Shown in pieces: positions 60,369 to 64,000 of a stretch of DNA of 64,000 nucleotides. Made by a program: the position numbers and the translations under genes. The DNA is taken from assembly GCF_002288925.2 (NCBI RefSeq), contig NW_022097993.1:11652367-11716366 (forward strand). Direction: 5' to 3'. Under the pieces are notes generated by a model, which worked only from the letters and a program-made list of their open reading frames with translations, ran no database searches and had not been told where the DNA came from. The stretch comes from Delphinapterus leucas. Its lineage: Eukaryota; Chordata; Mammalia; Artiodactyla; Monodontidae. The first letter of the stretch is position 1; each line of letters begins with the position of its first letter.

Positions 60369-61207
60369 AAGAATAGGAGATGGTCAAACCTGAAACTCAT
60401 CCTTAATTAAGTCATAAAATACATCCTTAATTAAACCCTTGATTCCAATGACAGTAAACCTCTTGAAATTGACTTGATGCACTGATAATTGTAGAGCGCC
60501 ATCTAGTCTTGGCTACTAGAACTGCAACTGAGTCTTCTGATTCCCTAAGGCATGTGAAATAAATTTTCTGAGGGGTGGGGACAGAGAAACATTTTCCTGT
60601 TTTGAATTTTTTAATTATTAAAATTCTAAATTACATCCATTGATTCCCTATCAGCTCAGAAAAATAAGCATGCTTTGCAACAGCTGTTTGTTGACATACT
60701 AGAGTTTCTAAGGAAAAAATAAATGACCCATAGGTAAATATGATACCAAACAGATCATAATATCAAAGATTTGTGTATATTTTAGACAATGTCAGCCCTT
60801 CCAATATGAACTTTTTTTTCCCACAGCTTATGGATCAGCTGCGTAAATTTACAGTGAGTGTAATCTAGTGTATAATGAACTCAAGCATATTTTAGGAACA
60901 GTCAAATTTTTAATAAAATCAATATTTTATAAAAAGAACAAGATTTCACTTAACTCAGCAGTTTTGGTTTCAAAAGTATATTTTAATCTTGAATGAAAAA
61001 TTAAGTTATCGTTCTCTGAAAATATTTTAAAACAGAATGCTCTTGCTGTCTTCATTTTTCCTTGGCTTAGAGATTACATTATTCATTTTGGCTAATAATA
61101 TATATTACCCTTTAAGGTCAACTTAAACACTTCTCAATTTGTTTTTTATTTTTGAAGAAGCAATTATTTTTATTGAAAAATTGAAATTGAACTATTATAT
61201 TTATTGT
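60369..61207. other. Unassigned intergenic DNA
   Basis: AT-rich; no gene or repeat recognised. Confidence 0.45.
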
Positions 61208-61339
61208 ATTTTTTAACATCTTTATTGGAGTATAATTGCTTTACAATGTTGTGTTAGTTTCTGCTGTATAACAAAGTGAATCAGTATACGTATACGTATA
61301 TCCCCATATCCCCTCCCTTTTGCATCTCCCTCATTTGGG
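61208..61339 (-). mobile_element. L1 3' end only, 132 bp, minus strand
   Basis: The plus strand shows ttaacatctttattggagta, ttgctttacaatgttgtgtt, taacaaagtgaatcagtata. An 8-bp duplication tttattgt at 61200-61207 and 61340-61347. Confidence 0.9.
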
Positions 61340-61347
61340 TTTATTGT

Positions 61348-61737
61348 GTATATGTAACTAGTTGGAAATAATTTAAAGAAATGGAATGACATTTTAAAAA
61401 TGTCATTTTGAAAGACATTTTAAAAGTAGGATTTTTAAAAGAAGAAATCCTTTTAAAAGAAGGACTTTTTTTTAAAGAATCAGAATACAGGGTGATTTAA
61501 CTAAGATGAATTCCAGTTATAAAATATGCCCTTTGTATTGGCAACTCACCATGGCATTCATGTTATATTTCTACATAAGCTTTAAAAATATCCATTAGCT
61601 ACAATGAGGTTAATCATCTATAGTCTGACAAAAATCTTTCAAAAAGAAAGATTACTATAGGAAAAAATATGACAATCAGTGCTTCAAAACCATAATAGTT
61701 TGAATTTATATAGCATTGTGGTAGCTTAAAACAATAT
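61348..61737. other. Unassigned intergenic DNA
   Basis: Contains a local internal duplication of atttttaaaag-type words around 61,390-61,475. No gene recognised. Confidence 0.4.
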
Positions 61738-62101
61738 TTAGGGGCTTCCCTGGTGGCACCAGTGATTAAGAATCTGCTTGCCAATGCAGGGGACATGGGT
61801 TTGATCTCTGGTCCAGGAAGATCCCACATGCCACAGAGCAACTAAGCCCGTGCGCCACAACAACTGAGCCTGCGCTCTAGAGCCCACAAGCCACAACTAC
61901 TGAGCCAGTGCACCACAACTACTGAAGCCCATGTGCCTAGAGCCCGTGCTCCGCAGCAAGAGAAGCCACCGCAGTGAGAATCCCGCGCACCACACCGAAG
62001 AGTAGCCCCCGCTCGCTGCAATTAGAGAAAGACCCCGTGCAGCAATGAAGACCCAATGCAGCCAAACATAAAATAAATTTAAAAATAAATTAAGTAATTA
62101 A
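61738..62101 (+). mobile_element. CHR SINE, long subtype
   Basis: Full long form with all middle and 3' sections and an aaataaatt-type tail. B box GGTTTGATCTC keeps the A. The target-site duplication aaaacaatat is at 61728-61737 and 62102-62111. More diverged than the short copies. Confidence 0.95.
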
Positions 62102-62111
62102 AAAACAATAT

Positions 62112-63918
62112 GTAATAAATCACTCATCAAAAAGGAAGGATTGTTTCTCTGACAGAACAATATGCTTTGTGTGAGAGAACACTTTAACCTTTATATTTTC
62201 TATCTTCAGTTATTCTATATACAATTAATGAAACTTCTGGACGTCATTCTTTTGTTATTGGAGTTAAAAACGTGTTTGTTACTCCAGGAAAATATTTAAC
62301 GACCTGGTGCTGGGGTTCCGTGGGTATTGGGAGAAGTGAGGTCCCAGCGTTCAAGTTACACAGCTTTGAAACTTCTCAGAAGCTGAAACAATCGGGTAAA
62401 ACTGATCCTGACGAGAGGCAAAATGAATCGCCCTCAGTGTAGTAGCTTCTACAGTCCTGATGAATTGCTTCCCCACCTCCTGATCCAAGCACGCAGTGCC
62501 CTAAAGAGGATTCAACACTTCGGTCAGTTTTTCTTAAATAATCACCTTTATTTAAGGCCAACCCTTCAAGATCATTTCATATTTTTAGTTTCCATGGAAA
62601 TCATATTTCCCATCTTCTCCTAAATATTGCTTAGGGTTCTAACCCAAAGCAAGTATTACTGAGTCAGTTTCGGGTAAAAAAAATTATACATAACGATGAT
62701 CAGGAAGTAAATTCAGGGGGACAGGTAAGAGGAAAATGGTCAAATCGCTGGCTTTCCAAACAGGACAAAACTCGAGTTTTAGTAAGGGACAAACTGTGGA
62801 GTGATCAAGTTTGTCGAAATAAAATCAGAATGCTTTGGACCTCTGAATGAAATTTGCAGATATAGTTACATTTTTATTTTCAAGTTAGTTTTTGTTACTC
62901 AAAGCAAATATTTGAAATGTCAGGACTAAAAGTATTTGTAACCAATTTACAAGCATGAACATATATCTTACTTTTGCAAAGAATTGTCCAATTTTTGAAA
63001 ATATAATTTAATTTGTAAATATTCTTCTCTCCAAAATAGAATTGCTCTAATCTTATGCTTTCCTGCAATTCAGGAACTGTCTTTGAACACATAACTGCCT
63101 AAAAATTATTATTAAAAATTTTTATTCATATAGATAGAAAATTCAAAAATGATACTTGGAACTATACTAGAGTCCACCCGTGTAATAAGTGCTCCGAAAG
63201 AGTGTATTTCTCAGAAACAGTAGAAATACAAAACTTTTTAAGTCTTCTCTAAGAAATTTGGGAAAAAATTCTCATCTTTATGGAAGGACTGCAGCAGCTG
63301 GCAATAAGACAAAAAGGATCCATCATTAGAACCAAAGGCACAAAGGCATGGCTTTGATCAGTTATCTAAGATTGATTCTCTTGGGATCATGACAAGTAAG
63401 CTTATGTCATCTCACCAGAAAGAATCCTAAAGCAAGTATTATGTTTTAGGAACTTCTTCCTCTTGCTTTGTAAGTTGGATCACATCCCTGGTTATTGCTG
63501 TAAGGAGTTTTCTCTAACCCAAAATTTCCCTGGGGATAGCAACATTCTATTAATAAAAATGTCAATTAATTGCCAATGGTATCTTGAAACTAAGCAGGTT
63601 CCATGATAAATGTGTGAATTTTATAACAATATCACCAGTCAAGTCTTCAGTTATATGGAATCTTGTCATTTAGTGTTGACTTGTTATCAGAAAGCGACCA
63701 GACAGCGGGAAGAGGAAGAGGTGAAATCGGGAAGGAAGAAATAGAGTTGTATGCGACACAGTGGCCAACCTGAGCAGCAGGGCAGGGCTGACAGAATGGG
63801 TAGAGTGCTGGCTTGGCAGGAGGTGACACGCCTCTCACATCTCTTGAGAAATACAACAGCCCCATAGTTGTAGCATCAGTTTCCCTATTCGCTCTGTTTT
63901 TTTCCTTCACCTAGAATA
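62112..63918. other. Unassigned intergenic DNA, 1.8 kb
   Basis: A few short frames (60-87 codons) without motifs. No transposon recognised. Confidence 0.45.
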
Positions 63919-64000
63919 GAGATGGCTAAGAGGCACATGAAAATATGTTCAACATTGCTAGTTATTAGAGAAATGCAAATCAAAACTACAATGAGATATC
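63919..64000 (+). mobile_element. L1 ORF2 fragment running off the window
   Basis: gatggctaagaggcacatga, aaatatgttcaacattgcta, gttattagagaaatgcaaat, caaaactacaatgagatatc: near-consensus ORF2 text just upstream of its C-terminus. It is 5'-truncated here and continues beyond 64,000. Confidence 0.9.

Noticed and set aside
1..64000. CRISPR arrays, operons, ribosome-binding sites or prokaryotic elements
   Set aside because: None seen. The repeats present are dispersed SINE and LINE copies with target-site duplications, typical of a mammalian nuclear genome.

Overview
The window is nuclear DNA of a placental mammal, almost certainly a cetacean (whale, dolphin or porpoise). The evidence is the repeat content: fifteen CHR-type tRNA-derived SINEs, most of a short, CpG-rich (young) subtype with long A-tails, plus artiodactyl-style L1 elements and old mammalian repeats (MIR, L2, MER5A-like and Tigger-like). 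CHR SINEs are known only from Cetacea, hippos and ruminants, and short deletion subtypes dominate in whales. The species cannot be read from the sequence.

No complete protein-coding gene is recognisable. Most open frames are translations of SINEs (frames rich in RGPLTVVASP- or GAQAPDAQAQ-like text, or their reverse) or broken pieces of L1. The only gene-like locus is a CpG island at about 19,930-21,380. It carries two oppositely oriented candidate first exons: a plus-strand ATG frame ending at a GTAGGG donor (20,475) and a minus-strand, probably untranslated exon ending at an excellent GTAAGT donor (21,021). This looks like a bidirectional promoter of unnamed transcripts whose other exons are probably outside the window.

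Layout: 1-6.8 kb, degenerate L1 pieces, SINEs, an L2 and a palindromic transposon relic. 6.8-12 kb, mostly unassigned DNA with MER5A, a CHR-1-like SINE and an L1M tail. 12-19 kb, long old L2 or L2-like remnants and one open frame with good splice motifs (13.9-14.4 kb). 19.9-21.4 kb, the CpG island. 21.4-24 kb, unassigned. 24-25.5 kb, a young L1 inside an older L1. 25.9 kb, a Tigger-like relic. 27.4-28.2 kb, a three-SINE nest. 29-36 kb, SINEs, L2, MIR and a Z-DNA-type microsatellite. 35.8-40.6 kb, several L1 pieces on both strands. 40.6-44.4 kb, unassigned with a possible LTR. 44.4-50.8 kb, a complete but dead L1 on the minus strand. 53.7-55.1 kb, another L1 fragment. 55-64 kb, MIRs, three short L1 3' ends, one long CHR SINE and an L1 running off the right edge.

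The most informative signals are in the SINEs. All nine short-subtype copies share a change at the nearly invariant A of the pol III B box, while the six longer or older copies keep A. One copy is intermediate in structure, and one has a 13-base poly-G end in place of its normal 3' end. No new biological system was found; this is largely ordinary mammalian intergenic DNA around one promoter.
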